From: Planctomycetota bacterium
Lineage (GTDB): Bacteria; Planctomycetota; UBA1135; UBA2386
Direction: 5' to 3'
Assembly: GCA_016235155.1 (NCBI GenBank)
Contig: JACRLW010000020.1
Coordinates: forward strand, 5,345 to 49,414
DNA length: 44,070 nt
Shown here: positions 1 to 8,423 of the stretch, one piece after another
Layout: every line of letters begins with the position of its first letter
Position numbering within the stretch: position 1 is the first letter of the stretch
Position numbers and translations under genes: made by a program
Notes under the pieces: generated by a model
Told to the model about the DNA's origin: nothing
The model's input: only the letters and a program-made list of their open reading frames with translations
Databases searched by the model: none

Positions 1-188
1 AGGTCGAACACGTCGCCGGGGCCGACGGCGGCGACTTCGTGCGCACGATGCGCATGGCGATCCAGATGATGCGTCAGCTGCGCGCGGCACTCGGCAAGGG
101 GTATCCGCTCGCGGATCGCTTGGAGGAAGCGATCGTGCTGGTCAACCGGGACGAGGTCGATGCGAAACGGCAGTTCGAGCTCGGGTGA
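1..188 (+). CDS. DEAD/DEAH-box RNA helicase, C-terminal end (DSHCT domain), 5' partial
   Basis: Only the last 61 codons are in the window; the reading frame enters at base 3 and stops at TGA 186-188. The visible peptide contains GGDFVRTMRMAIQMMRQLR followed later by NRDEVDAKRQ. This resembles the C-terminal DSHCT domain of Ski2/Mtr4-like superfamily II helicases (HelY type), where a GDxVR...QLLRQ helix and an NRD.VDA segment close the protein. In that family the protein unwinds structured RNA in an ATP-dependent way. The helicase core lies outside the window, so the assignment rests on this short tail alone. The gene converges on nadK, with 44 bases between the two stops. Moderately sure of the domain, unsure of the subfamily. 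Confidence 0.5.
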   Translation, partial: VEHVAGADGGDFVRTMRMAIQMMRQLRAALGKGYPLADRLEEAIVLVNRDEVDAKRQFELG

Positions 189-232
189 GGACCAGGCGTG
201 CCTGCGCGCTCAGGGCGCGCAGCACAGCGCGC

Positions 233-1081
233 TCATGGCTGCCGGCGCGGCGCTTCCGCCCACCCGAACTTCTCGCGCAACACCGAGAAGAAGCTCGCCG
301 GCCCCTTGGTGAGATGCCGGAACCGTACGTCCGTCGGCCGGATCGACACGACGTCGCCGCGCGCGACGTCGACGTGCACCTGGCCGTCGATGGTCAAGAC
401 GGTGGATTCGTCCCCGCCGGTCTCGACGACGCGCACGTCGACGCCGTCGCCGACCGGCAAGACCAGCGGCCGCAGCGTGAGGGTGTGGGGCGCGAGCGGC
501 GTCAGGACGATGGCTTCGAGCCGCGGCGAGAGGACCGGGCCGCCGGCGGCCAAGGAGTACGCGGTCGAGCCGAGCGGGGTCGCGACGACGAGGCCGTCGC
601 CGGTGTAGGTCGCGAGTTCGCGGTCCGGACGTGAGGCCGACAGCGCGATCATCCCGGCGCGAGCGGCGCGCGCGATCACCGCGTCGTTCAGGCAGAACAC
701 CGGCGCGGACGTCTCGCCGCGCGCATGCACGACGTGCACCTCGAGCATCAGGCGCGGCTCTTCGACGAGCTTGCCCTCGAGTGCCGCGCGCACACCCGCG
801 GTCGCGTCACCGGTGCCGAACGCGGTGAGGAAGCCGAGGCGGCCGAGGTTGATGCCGAGCGTGGGCACCTGGGACCTGCCCATGCGACGTGCGGCGGCGA
901 GCAACGAACCGTCGCCGCCGAGCACGATGCAGAGTTCGGCGCGACGGTCGTCGAGCTTCGCACCGCGATCCATCTCGACGGTGACTTCGTGCGACGCCGT
1001 GCGCAGCTCGCGCGCGAGCCGATCCGCGAGCAGCCGCGCCTGACCCTTGCGTTCGTCGCCGACGATCAGGATCCGCGTCAT
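233..1081 (-). CDS. nadK: NAD kinase
   Basis: A 282-residue cytoplasmic enzyme that phosphorylates NAD to NADP using ATP or polyphosphate. The family signatures are present in order: the GGDG loop at residues 55-58, GINLGRLGFLT at about 75-85, the ND pair at 131-132, and the long substrate loop at 159-181 with TGDG and PLGSTAYS. The length is usual for bacterial NadK. The start is ATG at 1081, just ahead of a Rossmann-like first strand (TRILIVG). It is the last gene of a minus-strand run, 22 bases after dxs, so it is probably co-transcribed with it; the reducing power it makes is used by the isoprenoid pathway among others. Nothing is missing from the active site. Confidence 0.95.
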   Translation of the reverse strand: MTRILIVGDERKGQARLLADRLARELRTASHEVTVEMDRGAKLDDRRAELCIVLGGDGSLLAAARRMGRSQVPTLGINLGRLGFLTAFGTGDATAGVRAALEGKLVEEPRLMLEVHVVHARGETSAPVFCLNDAVIARAARAGMIALSASRPDRELATYTGDGLVVATPLGSTAYSLAAGGPVLSPRLEAIVLTPLAPHTLTLRPLVLPVGDGVDVRVVETGGDESTVLTIDGQVHVDVARGDVVSIRPTDVRFRHLTKGPASFFSVLREKFGWAEAPRRQP

Positions 1082-1103
1082 CTCAGATCCTGCTCGATCG
1101 GGG

Positions 1104-3065
1104 TCAGACCGTCACGGTCCGCGACGAGAGGAAACGCGCCGCGACCGCCGCTGCGTCGAGGCCGAACTCCTTGAGCAGTTCGCCGCGGCCGGCGTGGTCG
1201 AGGAAGCGGTCGGGTACGCCCATCACCGCGATCTGCGCGCGGACTGGTCCGGCTCCGGCGCAAGCCTCGAGCACTGCGGAGCCGAAGCCGCCGACCACGC
1301 TGTGGTCCTCGAGCGTGACGATGCGGTCGTGACGATCGGCGAGCGCGCGCACGCCGGCGACGTCGATCGGCTTCACGAAGCGCGCGTTGACGACCTCGAC
1401 CGCGACACCCTTCTGGGCGAGCAGCTCCGCGGCCTCGAGCGCGGTCTGGACCATGGCGCCGTAGGCGAGGATCGCGCCGTCCCGACCCGGACGCAGGACT
1501 TCCATCCGGCCGAGTTCGATCGCCGTGCGCATCCCGTTCCATCCCGGCAGGTCGCCGGCGCCGGGTGCGCCGCCGCGCGCATAGCGGATGCCGCAGGGGC
1601 GGCCGAGTTCCGCGGCGAACGCGAGCATCTCGTGGAGTTCGGGGCCGTCCTTCGGCGCCATCAGGACGATGTTCGGCAGCGCGCGGAGGTAGGCGATGTC
1701 GAACAGTCCGTTGTGGGTCATGCCGTCCTCGCCCACGATTCCCGCGCGGTCCATCGCGAAGACGACCGGCAGGTTCTGGATGAGGACTTCCTGGAAGACC
1801 TGGTCGTAGGCGCGCTGCAGGAAGGTCGAGTAGATCGCCGCGAAGGGCTTGAGGCCCGCCACCGCGAGCCCCGAGGCGAACGCGACGCAATGCTGTTCGG
1901 CGATGCCGACGTCGAAGAAGCGCTCGGGGAATCTCGCGGCGAAGTCCATCAGGCCGGTGCCGTCCGGCATGGCGGCCGTGAGCGCGACGACCTTCTCGTC
2001 GCGTGCGGCGAGCTGCTCGAGTCCTTCCGCGAACCAGTTGGTCCACGGCTTGGCGTTCTTCTTCCGCTTCGGCTCGGCGGGGAGGATCACGCAGGGCTCG
2101 GTCTTGCCGGCTTCGACGAGCGTCGGCTCGCGGCGCTCGGGCTCCTTGGCGCGCGGCTTCGCCGCATGGGCACGATCGTAGGCGGACTCCGAGCCGGGGA
2201 CGCCGTGACCCTTCTTGGTGCGCACGTGCAGCAGCACGGGTCCGTCGAGGTCCTTCACGCGCTCGAGGTAGTCGATGCACTGAAAGACGTCGTGGCCGTC
2301 GATCGGGCCGAAGTACTGGAGCCCGAGTTCCTCGAAGACCTGCCCCGGGATCACCAGGCGGCGGACGTGCTCCAGCGCGTGGTCGAGCTTCTCGTCGAGG
2401 TCCTTGCCGATCAGCGGGATCGCCTGGAGCAGGTCGTGCATGCGCTTGCGCGCCTGCGTGTAGACCGGACCGGCGCGCACGCGGTCGAGGTAGCGCGACA
2501 AGGCGCCGACCGTCTTGCTGATCGACCACGAGTTGTCGTTCAGGATGATCAGCGTGCGCACGTTCGGCTGCGAACCGGCGAAGTTCAGCGCCTCGAACGC
2601 GCAGCCGGCACCCATCGCTGCGTCGCCGACCAGCGCGATCGTGTAGCGAGCGGTCTTCTCGAGGTTGTCACCCGACGCGATGCCGAGCGCCGCGGACGTC
2701 GCGGTGCCGGCGTGGCCCATCGTGTAGACGTCGCACGGCGATTCCTTGGGGTTCGTGAAACCTGAGAGTCCGCCCTTCTGCCGCAGGGTGTGGAAGCGGT
2801 CCTTGCGGCCGGTCAGCAGCTTGTGCGGGTAGACCTGGTGCCCGACGTCGAAGACCAGGCGGTCCTTCGCGAGGTCGAAGACCCGATGGAGGGCGATGGT
2901 GAGTTCGACGACCCCCATCCCCGACCCGAGGTGCCCGCCGGTGACGGTGACGACGTCGAGGATTGTCTTGCGGAGATCGGCAGCGAGGAGCGGCAACTCC
3001 TCCCGCTTCAGCGCCTTCACGTCGGCCGGGGATTGGATGCGATCGAGGATCGGAGTGGGCGACAT
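1104..3065 (-). CDS. dxs: 1-deoxy-D-xylulose-5-phosphate synthase
   Basis: A 653-residue thiamine-diphosphate enzyme that condenses pyruvate and glyceraldehyde 3-phosphate into DXP, the first step of the MEP isoprenoid pathway. Visible are GGHLGSGMGVVELT (His45), DVGHQVYPHK at about 73-82, GHAGTATSAALG at 117-128, the cofactor motif GDA at 147-149 with NDN at 176-178, and the pyrimidine-domain stretch DVGIAEQHCVAFASG. A C-terminal transketolase domain follows. The usual GDG reads GDA here and the usual DGPTHHG reads DGMTHNG; the Mg-binding Asp and Asn are kept. GDA-type DXS proteins form a known clade that, as far as I recall, includes planctomycetes. The start is ATG at 3065. It lies 74 bases after ispA and 22 before nadK. 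Confidence 0.95.
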   Translation of the reverse strand: MSPTPILDRIQSPADVKALKREELPLLAADLRKTILDVVTVTGGHLGSGMGVVELTIALHRVFDLAKDRLVFDVGHQVYPHKLLTGRKDRFHTLRQKGGLSGFTNPKESPCDVYTMGHAGTATSAALGIASGDNLEKTARYTIALVGDAAMGAGCAFEALNFAGSQPNVRTLIILNDNSWSISKTVGALSRYLDRVRAGPVYTQARKRMHDLLQAIPLIGKDLDEKLDHALEHVRRLVIPGQVFEELGLQYFGPIDGHDVFQCIDYLERVKDLDGPVLLHVRTKKGHGVPGSESAYDRAHAAKPRAKEPERREPTLVEAGKTEPCVILPAEPKRKKNAKPWTNWFAEGLEQLAARDEKVVALTAAMPDGTGLMDFAARFPERFFDVGIAEQHCVAFASGLAVAGLKPFAAIYSTFLQRAYDQVFQEVLIQNLPVVFAMDRAGIVGEDGMTHNGLFDIAYLRALPNIVLMAPKDGPELHEMLAFAAELGRPCGIRYARGGAPGAGDLPGWNGMRTAIELGRMEVLRPGRDGAILAYGAMVQTALEAAELLAQKGVAVEVVNARFVKPIDVAGVRALADRHDRIVTLEDHSVVGGFGSAVLEACAGAGPVRAQIAVMGVPDRFLDHAGRGELLKEFGLDAAAVAARFLSSRTVTV

Positions 3066-3139
3066 TCGAGGGCGCGCGGATTCCAGGGCGCTCTTGGCGC
3101 AGGATCAGGGCACGGAACGGACGGCAAGTCGCGTCGAGT

Positions 3140-4069
3140 TCACGTCTTGCGCGCAACGCACCGCTGCGCGAGATCTTCCAGCAGGCCGCGGCGGGAATCC
3201 ACCCCGGCACCGCCGGCCGCTGCGCAGATCACAGGCGCGAGCGCCACGGCCTCCGTGGCGAGGGCTTCTGCGATGCGCCGGCTCTCGACGAGGCCGAGCA
3301 GTCCCGGATAGGTCGCCTTGCCGCGCGCGGCGTCCTTCTGCGCGGCCTTGCCGAGCTCGGCAGCGGTCGACGTGACGTCCAGGATGTCGTCGACGACCTG
3401 GAAGGCGCGACCGAGCGCGCGACCGTAGCGGCGCAGCGGTTCGAGCGCCTCGCGTCGCCCGCCTCCGGCGAAGAGCCCGACCTCGAAGCTCGCGGTGATC
3501 AAGGCGCCGGTCTTGCGATCGTGGATCCACTGCAGTTCGTCGAGCGTGACGGCGCCCGGCCGGTCCTCCGCGGCGAGATCGCCGACCTGACCGCCAACCA
3601 TGCCGCGGCTGCCCGCGGCGAGCGCGAGCGAACTCACCGCATCGGGACCGGCGCTCGCCACCGCTCCGAAGGCGAGCGTCAGCAAGGCGTCGCCGGCGAG
3701 CAACGCGGTCGCTTCGCCGAACGCGACATGACAGGTCGGTCGCCCCCGCCGGAGCGCGTCGTCGTCCATGCACGGCAGGTCGTCGTGCACGAGGCTGTAG
3801 GTGTGGACGAGTTCGAGGGACGACGCGGCGACGAGCGCGCGCGCGGGGTCGCCACCACTGACCTCCGCGGCGACGAGCGCGCACAACGGGCGCAGCCGCT
3901 TGCCGCCGGGGAACATCGCGTGGCGCATCGCGCGGTGCAGTTCGGCGGGTGCTTCGTCCTCGCGCGGCAGCAAGGCATCGAGCGCGCTCTCGATGCGCGG
4001 CGCCCACGCCGTCGTGAACGCTGTGAACCGGTCGGCGCGGGGGAGCTGCGCGGCGTTGGCCTTGGTCAT
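3140..4069 (-). CDS. ispA: Polyprenyl (farnesyl) diphosphate synthase
   Basis: A 309-residue trans-isoprenyl diphosphate synthase of the IspA type, which extends dimethylallyl diphosphate with isopentenyl diphosphate to geranyl and farnesyl diphosphate. It shows GGKRLRP (55-61), the first aspartate-rich motif DDLPCMDDD (96-104), GGQVGDL (159-165), KTGALI (186-191) and the second aspartate-rich motif DDILD (227-231). The frame stays open for about 110 codons upstream, but that extension is Arg-rich and not protein-like. The ATG at 4069 overlaps the upstream stop as ATGA and gives the family's normal length, so I chose it. Together with dxs downstream it forms the common ispA-dxs pair. Product chain length cannot be fixed with certainty from sequence alone. 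Confidence 0.93.
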   Translation of the reverse strand: MTKANAAQLPRADRFTAFTTAWAPRIESALDALLPREDEAPAELHRAMRHAMFPGGKRLRPLCALVAAEVSGGDPARALVAASSLELVHTYSLVHDDLPCMDDDALRRGRPTCHVAFGEATALLAGDALLTLAFGAVASAGPDAVSSLALAAGSRGMVGGQVGDLAAEDRPGAVTLDELQWIHDRKTGALITASFEVGLFAGGGRREALEPLRRYGRALGRAFQVVDDILDVTSTAAELGKAAQKDAARGKATYPGLLGLVESRRIAEALATEAVALAPVICAAAGGAGVDSRRGLLEDLAQRCVARKT

Positions 4070-5169
4070 CGACGATCGATCACGAGACCGAGCATCGCGT
4101 CGATCGCGTCCCGCGGCGTGACGCCGGGCAACAGCATGCGATAGCCGGTCGCGGGGATCGTCGTCTCGCCTCCGGGCTTCCGCAAGACGCCGTCCTCGAG
4201 CAACAACGCGACGGATCCGCCGTCGCGATCGATCTCGATGGCGAGTCGTCTGGCCGACGCACTCTCCGCGAGAAGCCCGTCCTGTCCGTAGCCGTGGATC
4301 GAAGCGTCGACGAAGTACGCGTCGCGCAGGATCCGGAATCGACCGACGCGCCAGCGCTTGCCGGTCGTCGCGTTGGCGAGCAAGGTCTCGAGCCGGACGC
4401 GCCACGACTCCATCGTCCCGGGGTCGAGCGCCTCGCGCGCCTCGCGCGCAGCGACGGTGACGGGGTACTCGCCCGCGGCGATCACGAGCGACGGCAGGCG
4501 CTGCTCCCAGTGCTCGCCGTCCACGCCCGACAGGAGGATGCTCTCGCCGGCCGGGTCGATCGGGCGCGAGACGCCGTCCCGCAGCACCGTTCCGCCGCGG
4601 AAGCGCAGCGCGAGTTCACCAGTGGCGCGGTCGAGAGCGAACCGCAGTTCCTCGGCGGTCCACAGCGTCGCCGAGCGATGGTCGCGACCCGACTCCAACA
4701 CCTCGACCTCGCGCAGCGCGTCGTCGCGCAAAGCACGCGCGTCGAGCAGCTTGATCCCGTTCAGTCCGTCGCGAGCGAGGCACTCGTCGATCGCGACGAC
4801 GACGAGGCGCACGCCTTCGGGCATCGGCGCGCGCACGCGCTCCCGGCGCTGTTCGAAGTCCGCGCGCGCACGCTCGAGTTCACCCTGCTCGCGGGCGAGC
4901 GTCGTGTTGACGGCCTCGACCTGGGTCAGGGCCGCGGTCAACTGATCGCGGGCGGCGGCGAGCTCGGCTTCGCGCTCGAAGAGGCGGGCTTCCAGTTCCC
5001 TCGCGCGCGATGCGGCGGCGTCGCGACCCCGCCCCGCCTCGTCCGCCGCCGCCGCGAGCCGTTCGTTCCTCAGCGCGGTGCGCTGCGCCTCGCTCCGCCA
5101 GTACACGCCAGCGCCGCCGAACACCGCGGCGGCGCTCACGAGGAAGACGGTGCGGAAGGCCGGGCGCAC
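4066..5169 (-). CDS. Membrane-anchored coiled-coil protein of unknown function
   Basis: A 367-residue protein I do not recognise. It starts at GTG 5169. Residues about 6-25 form one hydrophobic segment (uncleaved anchor or signal), followed by an Ala/Glu/Arg-rich coiled coil to about residue 110. The C-terminal 250 residues are mixed alpha/beta with GVRLVVVAIDECLARDGLNG near the start and several beta-rich segments. No catalytic motif stands out. Its stop overlaps the ispA start by four bases, so the two are translationally coupled; this is the place where many genomes keep xseB, but nothing here looks like XseB. The arrangement suggests an envelope protein with a periplasmic C-terminal domain. 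It is clearly a gene by coupling and composition, but the function is unknown. Confidence 0.75.
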   Translation of the reverse strand: MRPAFRTVFLVSAAAVFGGAGVYWRSEAQRTALRNERLAAAADEAGRGRDAAASRARELEARLFEREAELAAARDQLTAALTQVEAVNTTLAREQGELERARADFEQRRERVRAPMPEGVRLVVVAIDECLARDGLNGIKLLDARALRDDALREVEVLESGRDHRSATLWTAEELRFALDRATGELALRFRGGTVLRDGVSRPIDPAGESILLSGVDGEHWEQRLPSLVIAAGEYPVTVAAREAREALDPGTMESWRVRLETLLANATTGKRWRVGRFRILRDAYFVDASIHGYGQDGLLAESASARRLAIEIDRDGGSVALLLEDGVLRKPGGETTIPATGYRMLLPGVTPRDAIDAMLGLVIDRR

Positions 5170-5195
5170 GGCGCGCTACGACGACCGGTTGCCCC

Positions 5196-5999
5196 TCACT
5201 TCTTCCAGCCTTTGTCGCTGCCCTTGTTGTCGCTGTACCACTTGTACCACTCCATCGAGGTACCGCAGTTGCCTCCCGACATGGCCGAGAGCGTGCCGTT
5301 CCAGGCGTCGCGGATCGCGGCCAGCGTGCGCTTCCTCGTCGCGACGTTGGCGTCGCTCGGATCCACGTTGGCGTTCGCCTGGCTCTCGATCTCGCCGTAG
5401 TTCGTCAGCAGGTCCTTGAAGATCTCCCGCCGCTTCGCGAGCGGCAGGTCCTCGAAGTGACGCAGCGCCTTGCCGGCCGCTCGCTTCACCTGGTCTTCGG
5501 GTTCTCGCGTTGCGGCTTTCACGAGCAGCGAGACCTGCTTCTCGTCCTTGGTCCGGCCGATGTTCTCGTACAGGTCTTCCTGGAAGCTCAACCAGTCGCG
5601 CGAACCGTAGGGATCACTGCCGAGCACCCCGACGAGGATCTTGCCGGCCTCCGGCCCACCGATCGTGCCGAGCGCATACGCGGCGGCGCGATACAGCCCG
5701 GGGTTGTCGAGCTTGCGCTTCTTGCCGCCGAAGACGTCTCCCAGAGCTCCGCGGAAGGCGGCCTGATCCTTCTCGTGCAGCGTGGGGTAGACCTGCAGCA
5801 ACTCGTCGATCAGGTTCTTCGCTTCCTCGTCGCGCGCGAACTTCGGGTCGCGCGACGCCTCCCCCAATTGCTTGACCTTCTTGCCGATCTCGGGATCGGG
5901 CTTCGCCGTCGGCTTCTCGCCCTCCTGCGCGACCGTCGCCGAAGCGAAGAGGACGGCGGCGAACGCCGCGCAAAGGGTCGTTCGGAACAGGCTCGTCAT
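5196..5999 (-). CDS. Secreted HEAT-like repeat protein
   Basis: A 267-residue protein with a signal peptide (MTSLFRTTLCAAFAAVLFAS, likely cleaved after ATVAQ). The body is helical, with HEAT-type pairs such as YRAAAYALGTIGGPEAGKILVG and a later VKRAAGKALRHF unit, and ends in a Trp/Tyr/Lys-rich tail. The frame is open for 15 codons further upstream, but ATG 5999 begins exactly at the signal peptide and has GAGG at 6008-6011, eight bases away. HEAT scaffolds bind proteins; no partner can be named. It lies 26 bases ahead of the coiled-coil gene and may share its transcript with ispA-dxs-nadK. Confidence 0.75.
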   Translation of the reverse strand: MTSLFRTTLCAAFAAVLFASATVAQEGEKPTAKPDPEIGKKVKQLGEASRDPKFARDEEAKNLIDELLQVYPTLHEKDQAAFRGALGDVFGGKKRKLDNPGLYRAAAYALGTIGGPEAGKILVGVLGSDPYGSRDWLSFQEDLYENIGRTKDEKQVSLLVKAATREPEDQVKRAAGKALRHFEDLPLAKRREIFKDLLTNYGEIESQANANVDPSDANVATRKRTLAAIRDAWNGTLSAMSGGNCGTSMEWYKWYSDNKGSDKGWKK

Positions 6000-6076
6000 C
6001 GCAGGAACCTCGTCGTGGCTGGTCACGGCATCCTTTTCGGACACCGAAGGGTGGGCATCTTCGCTCGGGCGGAAGC

Positions 6077-8344
6077 TCAGGGCCAGTACCGCGCCGCGAG
6101 CTCCCGTGCCGCCGCGCGGATGCGAGTCTCGTCGACACGGTGCCAGTGCGCGGTGGCTCCGGCATGCGTGGCTGCGTCTCGCACGAGGATCTCGTTCAAA
6201 CCATGTGCCAGCCGGGCGAAGCCCGCCGCGTGGGGAGTCGCCGGGCCGCCGTCCTCGAGAAACGTCGCGATGTGCGCGAGCACCAGGCGAAGGTCCGTCG
6301 CGTACGCGGCCGCCGCGGTCTCGGCCCGGCCCTCCATCTCACCCTCGACCGAGCGCGCGCTGAATCCGTTGCCGACGACGAGTCCGAGCACGCGCCACAG
6401 GTTGCGCTCGGGCGGCAGGTAGCGGAATGCGTCGGCGAGGTGCGCCCGCTCGTGCCAGCGCACCATGTCGAGCACCGCGGCATCGAGGTCCTTGTCCTCC
6501 GTGGGCGACAACGCGAGCAGGCGCCAGGCGATGTCGAGCGGCTCGTCGTCGTCGAGTTCCTGCGGCAGGGGATCCGTCGCGACCGCGCCGCCGTCCTCGC
6601 CGATCACCCGCCGCCGCTCGCGGAGCTCCTCGGCCCAGTCGAACACGGCGTCGTGATCGATCACGTAGTGGTTCAGGAGCGCGATGCCCGCGAGATCGCC
6701 GCCGAGCAAGCCGGTCAGCGACTCGATCTGCCGGTCCTCGCCGACGACCTCGAACGCGCGGCCGGGCAGGGGCAAGGCGCCGCGGTCGTCGAGGTCGCGG
6801 AGCGAGAGCCGCGTGACGAGCATCCCCTCAGGTGGATTGCCGGCGCGCTGGCCGAGGACGAGATGGCGGTTGTAGCGCCGCAGATGCGCGGCGAGGCCCT
6901 CGCCCCGCGGGTCGACGAGTTCGCCGACCAGCGGTACGGCGAAGGTCGTCGGAGCACCGACGACGTCCTCGCCGAGCACCCGCTTGGCGAGCGCCCTGAC
7001 CTCGTCGAGGAACGCGCTCAACGCCTGCGGTTCGCGCGCATAGCCGCGGTAGAGCATGCGCCGCAGACCCGACTCGAACGCGAGCTCGCGACGCGCTTCG
7101 TCGCGCAAGGCCGCGATCCTGTCCCGCGACGCGACGTCGCCGTCGTGGCGCGCCGTGGCGAGCGTGCCGACGTGCTGCAGTTCGACGAGCAGCCCCGCGG
7201 CCAGCAGGGCTTCGCAGAGTTCGGTCGCGTGCGCGGGATCGGCGAGCGGGTCGGGCGCCGTCGACCAAGGACCGTGCAGCACGCGCTGCCAGAGGCCGCG
7301 CAACTGGTTCGACTCGTCGTCGACGACCGGGCGCGGCAGCTCACGCGCCAGTGCGTCGAGCCACCCCCGCACGTCGCCCGCGGCGAGCGTCGCGCGGCGC
7401 CGATGGCGAAGCACGTCGGCGGACGGTTTCGCGCGCGCGAGCGCGTCGCGCGCCTCGGGCAGGCGACCGGCGCGCTCGTACAGCCGCGCGAGCAGCGCGG
7501 CGCCGCCGCTCGCGACGAAGCGCTGCGTGCGTTCGCGCGACTCCGCGAACACGTCGAGCACCTGTTCGACCTGCTCGTCCGCGAGGCCGGTCGCGACGAC
7601 CGCGTGCAGGAGGGCGCGCAGTTCCGGATCGAAGGGCCGCCGCCGCAGCGCCTCCAACAACGGCGCCCAGCCCTCGCGCCGTCGCTGCGAACCGAACGCC
7701 GCCTGCGCGATCGCGAGATCGGCGAGCCCCGACTCGGAATGGTGCGCGCGCAACCCGTCGAGCGCGGCGCGCGCGCGTTCGTCGGTGCTGCGCCGCAGCA
7801 CGTCGACCCACGCCTGCGCGACGATCTCGTCGTGGCCGCTCGCCTCGTCGAGCCGGCGGTAGATCGCGTCGGCGCGCGCCGGTTCCTCGCCGCGCACGCA
7901 GTACGCCATGCCGAACCAGGCCCAGAACGATCGCGGCTCGACGGCGAGCGCTCGCTCGAACCAGCGCCGCTTCTCGGCGTCGTCGCGTTCGAGACGGCCG
8001 CGCAGGTAGTACGCCGCCGCGTCGCCGTCCCACGCGACGAGTCGTTCCTCCGCCTCGCGGACGACGAGGCCGAGCCGTCCCCGCCGCCTCAGGATGTCCT
8101 GCCGCATGCGGTGGGCATCGACCCAGCGCGGCGCTCGGGCCAGCACCGCTTCGATCGCCGCGAGTGCGTCGCGATCCGCGCCGCGATCGCCGAGCGCACG
8201 CGCCGCGCGGACCGCGACCGCCTCGGGATCCGCCCGACCCGGGACGTCGACGAAGTCGGCCGGGACGGCGAACGTCGGACCGGACGAGCACGAGGCGATC
8301 GCGCCGAGCAGGGCGAGTGCGGCGATCGCCGCGCGGAAATGCAT
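6077..8344 (-). CDS. TPR-rich lipoprotein with C-terminal HExxH motif
   Basis: A 755-residue lipoprotein. The signal ends in a lipobox (IASC, Cys19), so it is predicted to be anchored in an envelope membrane. About residues 40-420 are degenerate TPR-like helical pairs. The C-terminal part contains HERAH at 631-635, in a helix reading RWHERAHLADAFRYLP, followed about 35 residues later by an acidic helix with several Glu (667-675, EGEMEGRAE). This fits the HExxH...E layout of gluzincin metallopeptidases, though no named peptidase family is evident. The frame is open far upstream; ATG 8344 was chosen because the signal peptide begins there. It is divergent from the next lipoprotein gene across 79 bases. 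Whether it cleaves protein is a prediction only. Confidence 0.7.
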   Translation of the reverse strand: MHFRAAIAALALLGAIASCSSGPTFAVPADFVDVPGRADPEAVAVRAARALGDRGADRDALAAIEAVLARAPRWVDAHRMRQDILRRRGRLGLVVREAEERLVAWDGDAAAYYLRGRLERDDAEKRRWFERALAVEPRSFWAWFGMAYCVRGEEPARADAIYRRLDEASGHDEIVAQAWVDVLRRSTDERARAALDGLRAHHSESGLADLAIAQAAFGSQRRREGWAPLLEALRRRPFDPELRALLHAVVATGLADEQVEQVLDVFAESRERTQRFVASGGAALLARLYERAGRLPEARDALARAKPSADVLRHRRRATLAAGDVRGWLDALARELPRPVVDDESNQLRGLWQRVLHGPWSTAPDPLADPAHATELCEALLAAGLLVELQHVGTLATARHDGDVASRDRIAALRDEARRELAFESGLRRMLYRGYAREPQALSAFLDEVRALAKRVLGEDVVGAPTTFAVPLVGELVDPRGEGLAAHLRRYNRHLVLGQRAGNPPEGMLVTRLSLRDLDDRGALPLPGRAFEVVGEDRQIESLTGLLGGDLAGIALLNHYVIDHDAVFDWAEELRERRRVIGEDGGAVATDPLPQELDDDEPLDIAWRLLALSPTEDKDLDAAVLDMVRWHERAHLADAFRYLPPERNLWRVLGLVVGNGFSARSVEGEMEGRAETAAAAYATDLRLVLAHIATFLEDGGPATPHAAGFARLAHGLNEILVRDAATHAGATAHWHRVDETRIRAAARELAARYWP

Positions 8345-8423
8345 GCCGCCGTCATACGCGGCGCACGCGTCCCGCGCACGGCGGCGCAACGGCGGCGCAA
8401 CGGCCCCGCTACCATCCCGCGCG
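8345..8423. promoter_or_regulatory. Divergent promoter region between two lipoprotein genes
   Basis: These 79 bases separate two start codons that point away from each other, so both promoters and any shared operator must lie here or just inside the genes. No clear -35/-10 pair can be picked out. A short direct repeat of GGCGGCGCAACGG-type sequence at about 8380-8402 is the only visible structure. The assignment is by position. Confidence 0.35.

Noticed and set aside
1104..3065. GDA and DGMTHNG changes in DXS as a sign of an inactive enzyme
   Set aside because: The metal-binding Asp and Asn, His45 and the other motifs are kept, and GDA is found in a known DXS clade.
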